Positions 1 through 4,770 of a DNA stretch of 5,664 bases are shown here, piece by piece (within the stretch, counting starts at the first letter, position 1; every line of letters starts with the position of its first letter). Below the pieces are notes generated by a model. It was not told the DNA's origin. It made no database searches and saw only the letters and a program-made list of their open reading frames with translations. The translations under genes and the position numbers were made by a program. Source of the DNA: an uncultured Collinsella sp. (GTDB taxonomy: Bacteria; Actinomycetota; Coriobacteriia; Coriobacteriales; Coriobacteriaceae); the NCBI GenBank assembly GCA_958346165.1, contig CATVQO010000106.1, forward strand, positions 1 through 5,664. Reading direction: 5' to 3'.

Positions 1-121
1 GGGCCCCCGCGGGCGGGAATCTGGTCGTACACATTTCCTACACATATTTAAACTTAGCTTACGTTTGCCGGCCGTTCTCCACCACTCACCGAGGGTCTCT
101 TTATAGTGAAGCGTCATATGG
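1..121. other. Gene-free left edge
   Basis: I see no coding region here. The first 17 bases are almost pure G and C and include the 8-base palindrome CCCGCGGG at 6-13; they could be the remains of a hairpin cut by the window edge. The rest is the 3' side of the phosphohexomutase gene, which ends at 122. No hairpin followed by a T-run is visible on the minus strand, so that gene's terminator is not identified and may lie further left. Confidence 0.5.
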
Positions 122-1522
122 CTAAAGCTGATAGGCTCCCTTAGCCAAGGCACAGCCGGCATCGAGCAACTCATCGCGCTCCTCTACCGAGAACCCCTCG
201 GCGTATACGCGAACCACCGGTTCGGTCCCGCTGGGGCGGATCAGCAGCCAGGTGTCATCCTCGAATGCCAAACGTAAACCATCCATATGGCTTACAGTCT
301 GCGGCGCCTTGCCGCAAATCGATTTGGGATTCATGCCAGGAAGCAGCGTTCGCAGCGATTCGGCGTCTTCGGCCTCAAGGCGCAAATCGCGACGCCCATA
401 GCTCGTCTTACCAAAACTGGCCTCGAGCTGATCGACCAAAACGCCCAAGGGCGCACCCGTCTTTGCCATAAGTTCACACAAAATCAGACAAGCAAGGATT
501 CCATCACGCTCGGGCATATGTGCGGCGATGCCGATACCGCCGGCCTCCTCACCTCCCATGAGGACGCCGCCTTTCTTCATCTCTGCAGCTATATATTTGA
601 AACCGACCGGCTTAACGGTCACGCGACAGCCAAGCGCCTCGGCAATGCGGCGCACGAGCGTCGAGCACGAGAGATTGACGACGACACGCCCCTTCAAATT
701 GCGAAATTGAACGAGGTCGCCCAAAACAAGCGCCATGATTTGATGCGGATGTATATATCTACCGCGTTCGTCGACCGCGCCGATACGATCGGCATCGCCG
801 TCGGTCACCAGGCCCGCGCACGCCCCGTCCTCGACAACCGCACGCTCGCAAGCGTCCACCCATGGCTCAACAGGGTCGGGGCAAATGTCCTCTTGATCGG
901 ACGACTCTCCGGCATGAATCTCGTGCACCTCGACGCCTAGCTCCCGCAGCAGGTCGGCAAGATATCCCTGGGCCGCGCCGCCCATGGGGTCAACTACCAC
1001 ACGCAGGTGAGCGGCTCGAATGGCCTCGGCATCGACAAACGATGCCACCGCCTGCATATAGTCAGGAATAATATCCGCGGTGCGATAGCTTTCCTCGATC
1101 CCCATCGGCTCGGGGGCCATGCTCTCTTCGAGCTCTTCGATGACGTCCTGATTGGCCGTCGAGCCATCTCCCATGCGTAGTTTAAGGCACAGATACCCCT
1201 GAGGATGATGGGACCCCGTCACCATGAGCGCACCGCAGGCCTCGCCGTCATACGCCGCCGCCCACGTAAGGGCGGGGGTTGGGACGGGCCGAGATGCGAG
1301 CACTGCGTCCAATCCGTGAGCGGCAAGCACGCCTGCCGCAAGCTCAGCGAACTCGCGCGCCTGCGGCCGGGTGTCGAACCCTATATATACTGTTTTGCCG
1401 GGATTGATCTTTTGCCACAACTCGCCGACGGCATCGGCAATGCGGGCAACGTTGTCGGCGGTAAAGTCGTCGTCGACGCGGGCGCGCCAACCATCAGTTC
1501 CAAAATGAATTATCGCGCACAC
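122..1522 (-). CDS. Phosphoglucomutase/phosphomannomutase family protein
   Basis: This is a cytoplasmic alpha-D-phosphohexomutase that should interconvert hexose 1- and 6-phosphates through a phosphoserine intermediate. From the GTG start it is 466 residues, normal for the family. The four signatures appear in order: N-terminal FGTDGWR (7-13), phosphoserine loop TGSHHP (102-107, Ser104), metal loop DGDADR (241-246), sugar loop GGEEAGG (323-329), and phosphate loop RPSGTEP (429-435). The phosphoserine loop has His where TASHNP has Asn, and the sugar loop has Ala where GEESGG has Ser; both are conservative oddities. I chose GTG at 1520-1522 because GAGGTG lies seven bases upstream and homologues begin just before FGTDGW; an in-frame ATG at 1604-1606 lacks a good ribosome binding site. 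It appears monocistronic, downstream of its neighbour's terminator. Whether glucose, mannose or glucosamine phosphate is preferred cannot be told from these motifs. Family assignment is firm; specificity is open. Confidence 0.93.
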   Translation of the reverse strand: MCAIIHFGTDGWRARVDDDFTADNVARIADAVGELWQKINPGKTVYIGFDTRPQAREFAELAAGVLAAHGLDAVLASRPVPTPALTWAAAYDGEACGALMVTGSHHPQGYLCLKLRMGDGSTANQDVIEELEESMAPEPMGIEESYRTADIIPDYMQAVASFVDAEAIRAAHLRVVVDPMGGAAQGYLADLLRELGVEVHEIHAGESSDQEDICPDPVEPWVDACERAVVEDGACAGLVTDGDADRIGAVDERGRYIHPHQIMALVLGDLVQFRNLKGRVVVNLSCSTLVRRIAEALGCRVTVKPVGFKYIAAEMKKGGVLMGGEEAGGIGIAAHMPERDGILACLILCELMAKTGAPLGVLVDQLEASFGKTSYGRRDLRLEAEDAESLRTLLPGMNPKSICGKAPQTVSHMDGLRLAFEDDTWLLIRPSGTEPVVRVYAEGFSVEERDELLDAGCALAKGAYQL

Positions 1523-1529
1523 GCGCAGA

Positions 1530-1535
1530 CACCTC
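1530..1535 (-). promoter_or_regulatory. Ribosome binding site fixing the GTG start of the phosphohexomutase
   Basis: The minus strand reads GAGGTG, then seven bases, then GTG. This is close to the ideal Shine-Dalgarno match and spacing. It decides the start in favour of GTG at 1522 over the longer ATG reading frame from 1606. Confidence 0.7.
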
Positions 1536-1562
1536 ACAGTGTTTGGATCATGGTACGCGTGA

Positions 1563-1589
1563 GGTATACCCGCAACACGCACTCGGCAA
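1563..1589 (-). promoter_or_regulatory. Possible promoter of the phosphohexomutase gene
   Basis: On the minus strand TTGCCG (1584-1589) and TATACC (1563-1568) are separated by 15 bases, which is short but tolerable. The predicted leader would be about 35 bases and would include the GAGGTG site. The gene needs its own promoter, because a terminator at 1647-1675 ends the upstream transcript. The element itself is weak. The -10 lies within the 8-base palindrome GGTATACC (1563-1570). Confidence 0.25.
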
Positions 1590-1646
1590 CCTGCCGGCAC
1601 CAGCATTCACCATTTGGGCAAATGCTGCCGAGGACATGCGAGCAAT

Positions 1647-1675
1647 AAAAAAACCGCCCCGTATGGAGCGGTTTT
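1647..1675 (-). terminator. Rho-independent terminator of the homocysteine methyltransferase operon
   Basis: The minus strand reads CCGCTCC, loop ATAC, GGGGCGG, a seven-pair stem with one G-T pair. A-run and T-run flanks extend it, and seven T residues follow. It begins six bases after the methyltransferase stop codon at 1681. It separates that operon from the phosphohexomutase gene. Confidence 0.88.
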
Positions 1676-1680
1676 ACCCT

Positions 1681-2574
1681 TTATATATCGAGCGCCTCGG
1701 CCATCGCTGCCGTAGTGATTGCCGTGGTTCCACAGCAACTGCCCACCATTGCGGCACCGGCATGTCTCCATTCGATGCATGCGCGCGCGAAAGCTTCGGG
1801 GTTCTCGTGCCATACGGGGCCATCCTGAGTCTGGACCGGATCGCCTACGTTGGGACGCACCGTGACGGGAGTAGTCGCCGATGCAACCATCCTGGGCACC
1901 GCCGCGTTCGCGGCCGCAAGCGAACAGCAATTAACACCAACCGAGTTTGCGCCGTGTTTTTCGGCGTACAAAACGGCTGCCTCGATGTTAAGGCCATCGT
2001 CCAACAGGTCGCCTTTTTCGTCAACGACAAAACTCACCAGAACAGGCATGCCGTCGGCGGCATCTCGAGCGCCGGCAAGCATGGGCTGCAAATTACGGAT
2101 AGACGTCACCGTCTCGATTAGCAGACCGTCAACGCCGGCATTGAGCAAGGCGTGCGCCTGTTCGCGCGCAATGCCTCGGATTTCACGATACTCGGCAGAG
2201 TCCTCGGCAAACCACTCAATACCGATCGGGCCCATCGAGCCCAGCAGCAGCTGAGGGTGCGCCTGGCGAGCATCGTCGACGGCCCCGCGATTGACCTCCG
2301 CCACGGACGGCGCAATCTGGTCGTGCTTGAGGGCATAGCTTGATGCCTGAAAGGTGTTGGTAATGAGCACCTGCGCGCCAGCGGCGACATACAAGCGATG
2401 GATACGAGAAACGGTCTGTGGCTCTGCCAGATTCCAAAACGCCGGTGGAATGTCAGCGGCATCGTACTCACTCAACAGAACACTGCCCATGGGGCCCTGC
2501 GCCAACAAGGTCTCGCTCGACAAGCGGCGCGTAAGTTCCTCGGCACCAAAGCGGTTGTAATAACTCGTATCCAT
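1681..2574 (-). CDS. Homocysteine S-methyltransferase family protein
   Basis: A 297-residue stand-alone homocysteine-binding barrel (S-methyl_trans family, as in MmuM and the N-terminal part of MetH). It should transfer a methyl group to homocysteine to make methionine in the cytoplasm. The zinc-ligand cysteines are visible: GVNC at 213-216 (Cys216) and GSCCGT at 279-284 (Cys280, Cys281). Other family marks are TNTF (72-75), GSMGP (112-116) and the LLIET segment (151-155). The usual N-terminal DGAMGT appears as QGPMGS (26-31), and GGCCG as GSCCG, so this is a divergent member. No methylenetetrahydrofolate reductase or cobalamin domain is attached, so the methyl donor is not evident; S-methylmethionine is the usual donor of short stand-alone members. 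It lies ten bases downstream of the DtxR-type regulator, so co-transcription is very likely. GAGGAA, formed by the regulator's last two Glu codons, lies 13 bases before the ATG, a rather long spacing that suggests translational coupling. Confidence 0.88.
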   Translation of the reverse strand: MDTSYYNRFGAEELTRRLSSETLLAQGPMGSVLLSEYDAADIPPAFWNLAEPQTVSRIHRLYVAAGAQVLITNTFQASSYALKHDQIAPSVAEVNRGAVDDARQAHPQLLLGSMGPIGIEWFAEDSAEYREIRGIAREQAHALLNAGVDGLLIETVTSIRNLQPMLAGARDAADGMPVLVSFVVDEKGDLLDDGLNIEAAVLYAEKHGANSVGVNCCSLAAANAAVPRMVASATTPVTVRPNVGDPVQTQDGPVWHENPEAFARACIEWRHAGAAMVGSCCGTTAITTAAMAEALDI

Positions 2575-2584
2575 ATATATCCCG

Positions 2585-3007
2585 CTATTCCTCGACGCTG
2601 ATTCCCTGCTTTTCGAGATAGGCGAGCCAGCGGCTCATCGTGTCCTCGGATAGCGCATGCTCCATCATGCAGGCCTCGGAATCGGCTCGCTCAAATTCGA
2701 CACCGAGCTCCTGAACCAAAAACGTGCGGATGAGGCGATGACGGTACCAGATAGCCGTGCCAACCTCGCGGCCGCGATCGGTCAGGATTACCTTGCCATA
2801 GTGCGATTGCTCGACAAGCTCGGATGCCTTGAGCGCCGAAACCGCTTTATTGACCGATGCCTTGGAGACGCCAAGGCGCTGCGCGATGTCGACCGATCGA
2901 ACGCCGTTGGTTTCCCCCTCTTCGCTTTCAATGCGAACCATGCACTCCAAGTAGTCTTCGTTCGCCACCGTCAGATGTAGTTCGCGCGAGCTATTTGTCG
3001 TATCCAT
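2585..3007 (-). CDS. DtxR/MntR-family metal-dependent transcriptional repressor
   Basis: A 140-residue cytoplasmic DNA-binding protein. The winged helix-turn-helix spans about residues 36-80, with recognition region VDIAQRLGVSKASVNKAV (39-56) and wing KVILTDRGR (72-80). The dimerisation and metal-binding helices follow; there is no C-terminal SH3-like domain, so the length is MntR-like. Likely metal ligands by alignment with Bacillus MntR (D8, E11, H77, E99, E102, H103) are Asp18, Glu21, His90, Cys113, Glu116 and His117. Cys113 occupies the place of MntR Glu99 and matches DtxR Cys102, giving a hybrid site. I chose ATG at 3005-3007, preceded by AGAAGG and GGA; the ATG seven codons upstream (3028) lacks a ribosome binding site. 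It leads an operon with the homocysteine methyltransferase and is divergent from peptidase T. Autoregulation through the palindrome at 3061-3080 is inferred. Family is firm; the metal (Mn, Fe or Zn) is not established. Confidence 0.9.
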   Translation of the reverse strand: MDTTNSSRELHLTVANEDYLECMVRIESEEGETNGVRSVDIAQRLGVSKASVNKAVSALKASELVEQSHYGKVILTDRGREVGTAIWYRHRLIRTFLVQELGVEFERADSEACMMEHALSEDTMSRWLAYLEKQGISVEE

Positions 3008-3038
3008 GATCTTCCGTCCCTTCTGCATTCAATGGCTG

Positions 3039-3044
3039 ATTCTA
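3039..3044 (-). promoter_or_regulatory. Probable -10 element of the regulator-methyltransferase operon
   Basis: The minus strand reads TAGAAT, five of six matches to TATAAT, 32 bases before the chosen regulator start. The -35 position falls on the edge of the inverted repeat at 3061-3080 and does not resemble TTGACA, so the promoter may be weak or activator-dependent. Confidence 0.4.
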
Positions 3045-3060
3045 CCCCATCCAAGCGTCG

Positions 3061-3080
3061 CGGTATGCCGTGGCATACCG
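3061..3080. promoter_or_regulatory. Perfect 20-base inverted repeat, candidate operator between divergent genes
   Basis: Two perfect nine-base arms, CGGTATGCC and GGCATACCG, flank the two-base centre GT. The repeat sits centrally in the 120-base gap between the DtxR-type regulator and peptidase T, overlapping the -35 region of both predicted promoters. Its size and symmetry suit a dimeric winged-helix repressor. There is no T-run, and it lies upstream of both predicted transcription starts, so an RNA hairpin role is unlikely. Which protein binds it is inferred from position only. Confidence 0.65.
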
Positions 3081-3089
3081 TGCTAGAGT
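3081..3089 (+). promoter_or_regulatory. Probable extended -10 element for peptidase T
   Basis: TGC followed by TAGAGT (3084-3089) fits an extended -10 box with four of six matches in the hexamer. It abuts the inverted repeat, which takes the place of the -35 hexamer; no TTGACA-like sequence is present there. The predicted leader is about 30 bases and contains the GGAG ribosome binding site. Confidence 0.4.
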
Positions 3090-3115
3090 TCTTGTTGCAC
3101 ACGACGACCAAGATT

Positions 3116-3119
3116 GGAG
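3116..3119 (+). promoter_or_regulatory. Ribosome binding site fixing the peptidase T start
   Basis: GGAG lies eight bases before ATG at 3128-3130. It marks this ATG as the start rather than an in-frame ATG at 3032, which would run through the palindrome and add 32 residues with no family similarity. Confidence 0.75.
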
Positions 3120-3127
3120 CGGTCTTT

Positions 3128-4375
3128 ATGGAAAACAACACCACGAACCCCGACGTCCTTGAGCGCTTTTTGCGCTACGTCCAAATCAACACGCAATCCG
3201 AGGATGCAAACTGCGACCAGGTGCCTTCGAGCAACGTTCAGTTTGACCTTGCTAATGTGCTGGCCGAGGAGCTGCGCGAGCTCGGCGCGGCCGATGCCCA
3301 TGTGACCGAGCATGCCTACGTCTGCGCGCATATTCCTGCGAGCGCGGGCGCGGAGGACAAGCCCGCCCTGGGTCTGATCGCACACCTCGACACCACCGAG
3401 GTTGCGCCGGGCGCCGGCGTGAAGCCGCACATTGTGCGCTACGAAGGCGGCGACCTGGTCTGCGGTACCGTTGACGGCAAGCCCGTGGCCATGAGCACCG
3501 CCAAGCTTCCCGCCCTGAACGACCTTGTGGGTGAGGACTTGGTCTGCAGTGACGGCACCACGCTGCTGGGCGCCGACGACAAGGCCGGTGTCGCCGAGAT
3601 CATGGCGCTTGTCGCGCGCATCGCTCAGGACCCCTCGCTGCCCCACCCCGCACTCGGCATTTGTTTTTGCCCGGACGAAGAAATCGGTCACGGCGCCGAG
3701 CTGTTGGACATCGAGGCCTTTGGCTGCAAGTACGCCTACACGGTCGACGGCGGTCCCATTGGCGAGCTGGAGTGGGAGTGCTTTAACGCCGCCGAGGCAA
3801 CCGTTCACTTTGAGGGCCAGTCCATCCATCCCGGTGACGCCAAGGGCCGCATGGTCAACGCGGGCAATCTGTTCTGCGACTTTAACGCGCTGCTCCCTTA
3901 TGCGCAGCGCCCGGAATACACCGAGGGCTACGAGGGCTTCTATCATCTTGAGGGCGTGTCTGCAACCGTCGACCACGCTACGGCGCGCTATATCGTTCGC
4001 GACCACGACGCGGCAAAGTTCCAGCAGAAGCTCGCGCTGATTGATTCCGCCGCAGCCCTGCTCAACCAGCGCCTGGGCGATGAACGCGTGACGGTCGAGA
4101 TCAAGCAGCAGTACCGCAACATGGCCGAGATCGTGCGTGACTACCCCGAGCTTATCGATGTCGCCAAGGAAGCCTACCTTGCCTGCGGCATTGAGCCCCA
4201 GGTACTGCCGATTCGCGGTGGTACCGACGGTGCGCAGCTGTCGTTCCGCGGCCTGCCCTGTCCCAACCTTTCCACGGGCGGCTACTGCTACCACGGCGTT
4301 AACGAGTTTGTCCCGGTCAGCTCGCTCGCCAAGATGACCGACGTCCTCCAGGAACTCGTCGCCCGCTTCGCATAA
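3128..4375 (+). CDS. pepT: Peptidase T (tripeptide aminopeptidase)
   Basis: A 415-residue cytoplasmic M20-family metallopeptidase that removes the N-terminal residue from tripeptides, feeding peptide-derived amino acids into metabolism. Length matches the family (about 410). The di-metal site is complete: AHLDTT (85-90; His86, Asp88), GADD (148-151; bridging Asp150), DEEIGHG (183-189; catalytic Glu184, ligand Glu185), TVDGG (205-209; Asp207) and YHGVNEF (388-394; His389). The lid-domain segment HPGDAKGRM (234-242) and the GGTDGAQLSFRGLP stretch (364-377) are typical of PepT and separate it from generic M20 dipeptidases. There is no signal peptide. It has its own terminator at 4402 and appears monocistronic. 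It is divergent from the DtxR-type regulator across a shared palindrome, so metal-responsive control is possible; that is inference. No frameshift or missing catalytic residue is seen. Confidence 0.96.
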   Translation: MENNTTNPDVLERFLRYVQINTQSEDANCDQVPSSNVQFDLANVLAEELRELGAADAHVTEHAYVCAHIPASAGAEDKPALGLIAHLDTTEVAPGAGVKPHIVRYEGGDLVCGTVDGKPVAMSTAKLPALNDLVGEDLVCSDGTTLLGADDKAGVAEIMALVARIAQDPSLPHPALGICFCPDEEIGHGAELLDIEAFGCKYAYTVDGGPIGELEWECFNAAEATVHFEGQSIHPGDAKGRMVNAGNLFCDFNALLPYAQRPEYTEGYEGFYHLEGVSATVDHATARYIVRDHDAAKFQQKLALIDSAAALLNQRLGDERVTVEIKQQYRNMAEIVRDYPELIDVAKEAYLACGIEPQVLPIRGGTDGAQLSFRGLPCPNLSTGGYCYHGVNEFVPVSSLAKMTDVLQELVARFA

Positions 4376-4401
4376 GCCTGGCTGCACAATCCCAAAAGAC
4401 G

Positions 4402-4441
4402 AATCGCCCCGTCCTCACCAGAGAACGGGGCGATTATTTTT
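4402..4441 (+). terminator. Rho-independent terminator of pepT
   Basis: A perfect eleven-pair stem, AATCGCCCCGT (4402-4412) with ACGGGGCGATT (4425-4435), is followed by ATTTTT. Inside the loop, CTC and GAG can form three more pairs around ACCA. It starts 26 bases after the pepT stop codon. Confidence 0.95.
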
Positions 4442-4471
4442 GGTGCACTGAGGACAGGTAGATGTGCACCA
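4441..4471. repeat. Inverted repeat with GTGCAC arms
   Basis: TGGTGCAC (4441-4448) and GTGCACCA (4464-4471) are exact reverse complements separated by 15 bases. It starts at the last T of the pepT terminator and lies just before the GTCCC repeat cluster. No T-run follows, so it is not a terminator. It may be the end structure of the intergenic repeat element next to it. Confidence 0.6.
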
Positions 4472-4483
4472 GCCTCTTGGCGT

Positions 4484-4593
4484 AAGAAGTGTCCCAAACT
4501 GCCGGCACATAAGGAACGTCCCCAAGTGCCAAGTGTCAAGTGCCGCAAGAGTGTCCCCTTTGACTAGTCGTTTAAGAACGTCCCCGATGACTA
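4484..4593. repeat. Intergenic repeat cluster of GTCCC units
   Basis: Four related units are visible: AAGAAGTGTCCC (4484), AAGGAACGTCCCC (4511), AAGAGTGTCCCC (4547) and AAGAACGTCCCC (4574). The GTCCC cores start at 4491, 4518, 4553 and 4580, giving spacings of 27, 35 and 27 bases. The last two units also share TGACTA at the same offset. Between cores lie palindromes TGCCGGCA (4500-4507) and GACTAGTC (4562-4569) and three tandem heptamers AAGTGYC (4524-4544). The units diverge too much and are too short for a CRISPR array. This looks like a dispersed non-coding repeat family; I associate similar sequences with Collinsella from memory only. Confidence 0.7.
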
Positions 4594-4617
4594 CCACTAC
4601 ACAGCATCGCAGGTTGA

Positions 4618-4657
4618 GCCAACGTCAGCGAGCGCCGCCCAAGGCGGACAAGTTGGC
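4618..4657. repeat. Two-part hairpin next to the shared terminator
   Basis: GCCAAC (4618-4623) pairs with GTTGGC (4652-4657), enclosing a tight inner hairpin CCGCC-CAA-GGCGG (4635-4647). The two stems are separated by unpaired bases. There is no following T-run of its own, and it lies immediately before the terminator at 4661. It may be part of the intergenic repeat or a small structured RNA; nothing here decides. Confidence 0.4.
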
Positions 4658-4660
4658 ATG

Positions 4661-4702
4661 AAAAAGGCAGGGCATTGACCTTCTGGTCATGCCCTGCCTT
4701 TT
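4661..4702 (-). terminator. Strong terminator for the LCP gene, possibly bidirectional
   Basis: A perfect fourteen-pair stem, AAAAGGCAGGGCAT (4662-4675) with ATGCCCTGCCTTTT (4689-4702), is capped by GACC-TTCT-GGTC. Read on the minus strand it ends in five T residues, 69 bases past the LCP stop codon. On the plus strand it ends in TTTTG, so it could also catch read-through from pepT. Confidence 0.92.
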
Positions 4703-4745
4703 GAATGACAAATTGTCGTCTTGGGTGGCGCGCAGCGTCGGCCGG

Positions 4746-4769
4746 TCCGCCGTTCGGTAGAACGGCGGA
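4746..4769 (-). other. Hairpin directly after the LCP stop codon
   Basis: TCCGCCGTTC (4746-4755) and GAACGGCGGA (4760-4769) form a perfect ten-pair stem with a four-base loop, beginning one base after the stop codon of the LCP gene. No T-run follows on the minus strand, so it is not an intrinsic terminator. In the transcript it would form a stable stem between the stop codon and the true terminator, perhaps protecting the 3' end. Confidence 0.6.
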
Positions 4770-4770
4770 A

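Noticed and set aside
287..940. A 217-codon open frame on the plus strand inside the phosphohexomutase gene
   Set aside because: It is antisense to conserved catalytic motifs, has no ribosome binding site support and no family features.
1523..1606. N-terminal extension of the phosphohexomutase to ATG at 1606
   Set aside because: The added 28 residues precede the normal family start, the ATG lacks a good ribosome binding site, and GTG at 1522 has GAGGTG at ideal spacing.
1523..1646. Riboswitch or T-box leader ahead of the phosphohexomutase
   Set aside because: Hairpin-like segments exist, but no conserved T-box, SAM or cobalamin core is recognisable and no terminator hairpin lies in the leader.
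3083..4387. A 434-codon open frame on the minus strand, opposite pepT
   Set aside because: It is the antisense shadow of a complete, well-conserved peptidase T in GC-rich DNA and its translation has no recognisable domain.
4484..4593. CRISPR array
   Set aside because: Units are only about 12-20 bases, imperfect, with 27 and 35 base periods and palindromic instead of unique spacers; no cas genes are present.
4415..4661. Two small open frames (60 and 65 codons, opposite strands) in the gap after pepT
   Set aside because: Both read through the terminator or repeat units and hairpins, and their translations mirror the DNA repeats. The repeat spacing of 35 bases breaks any common frame.
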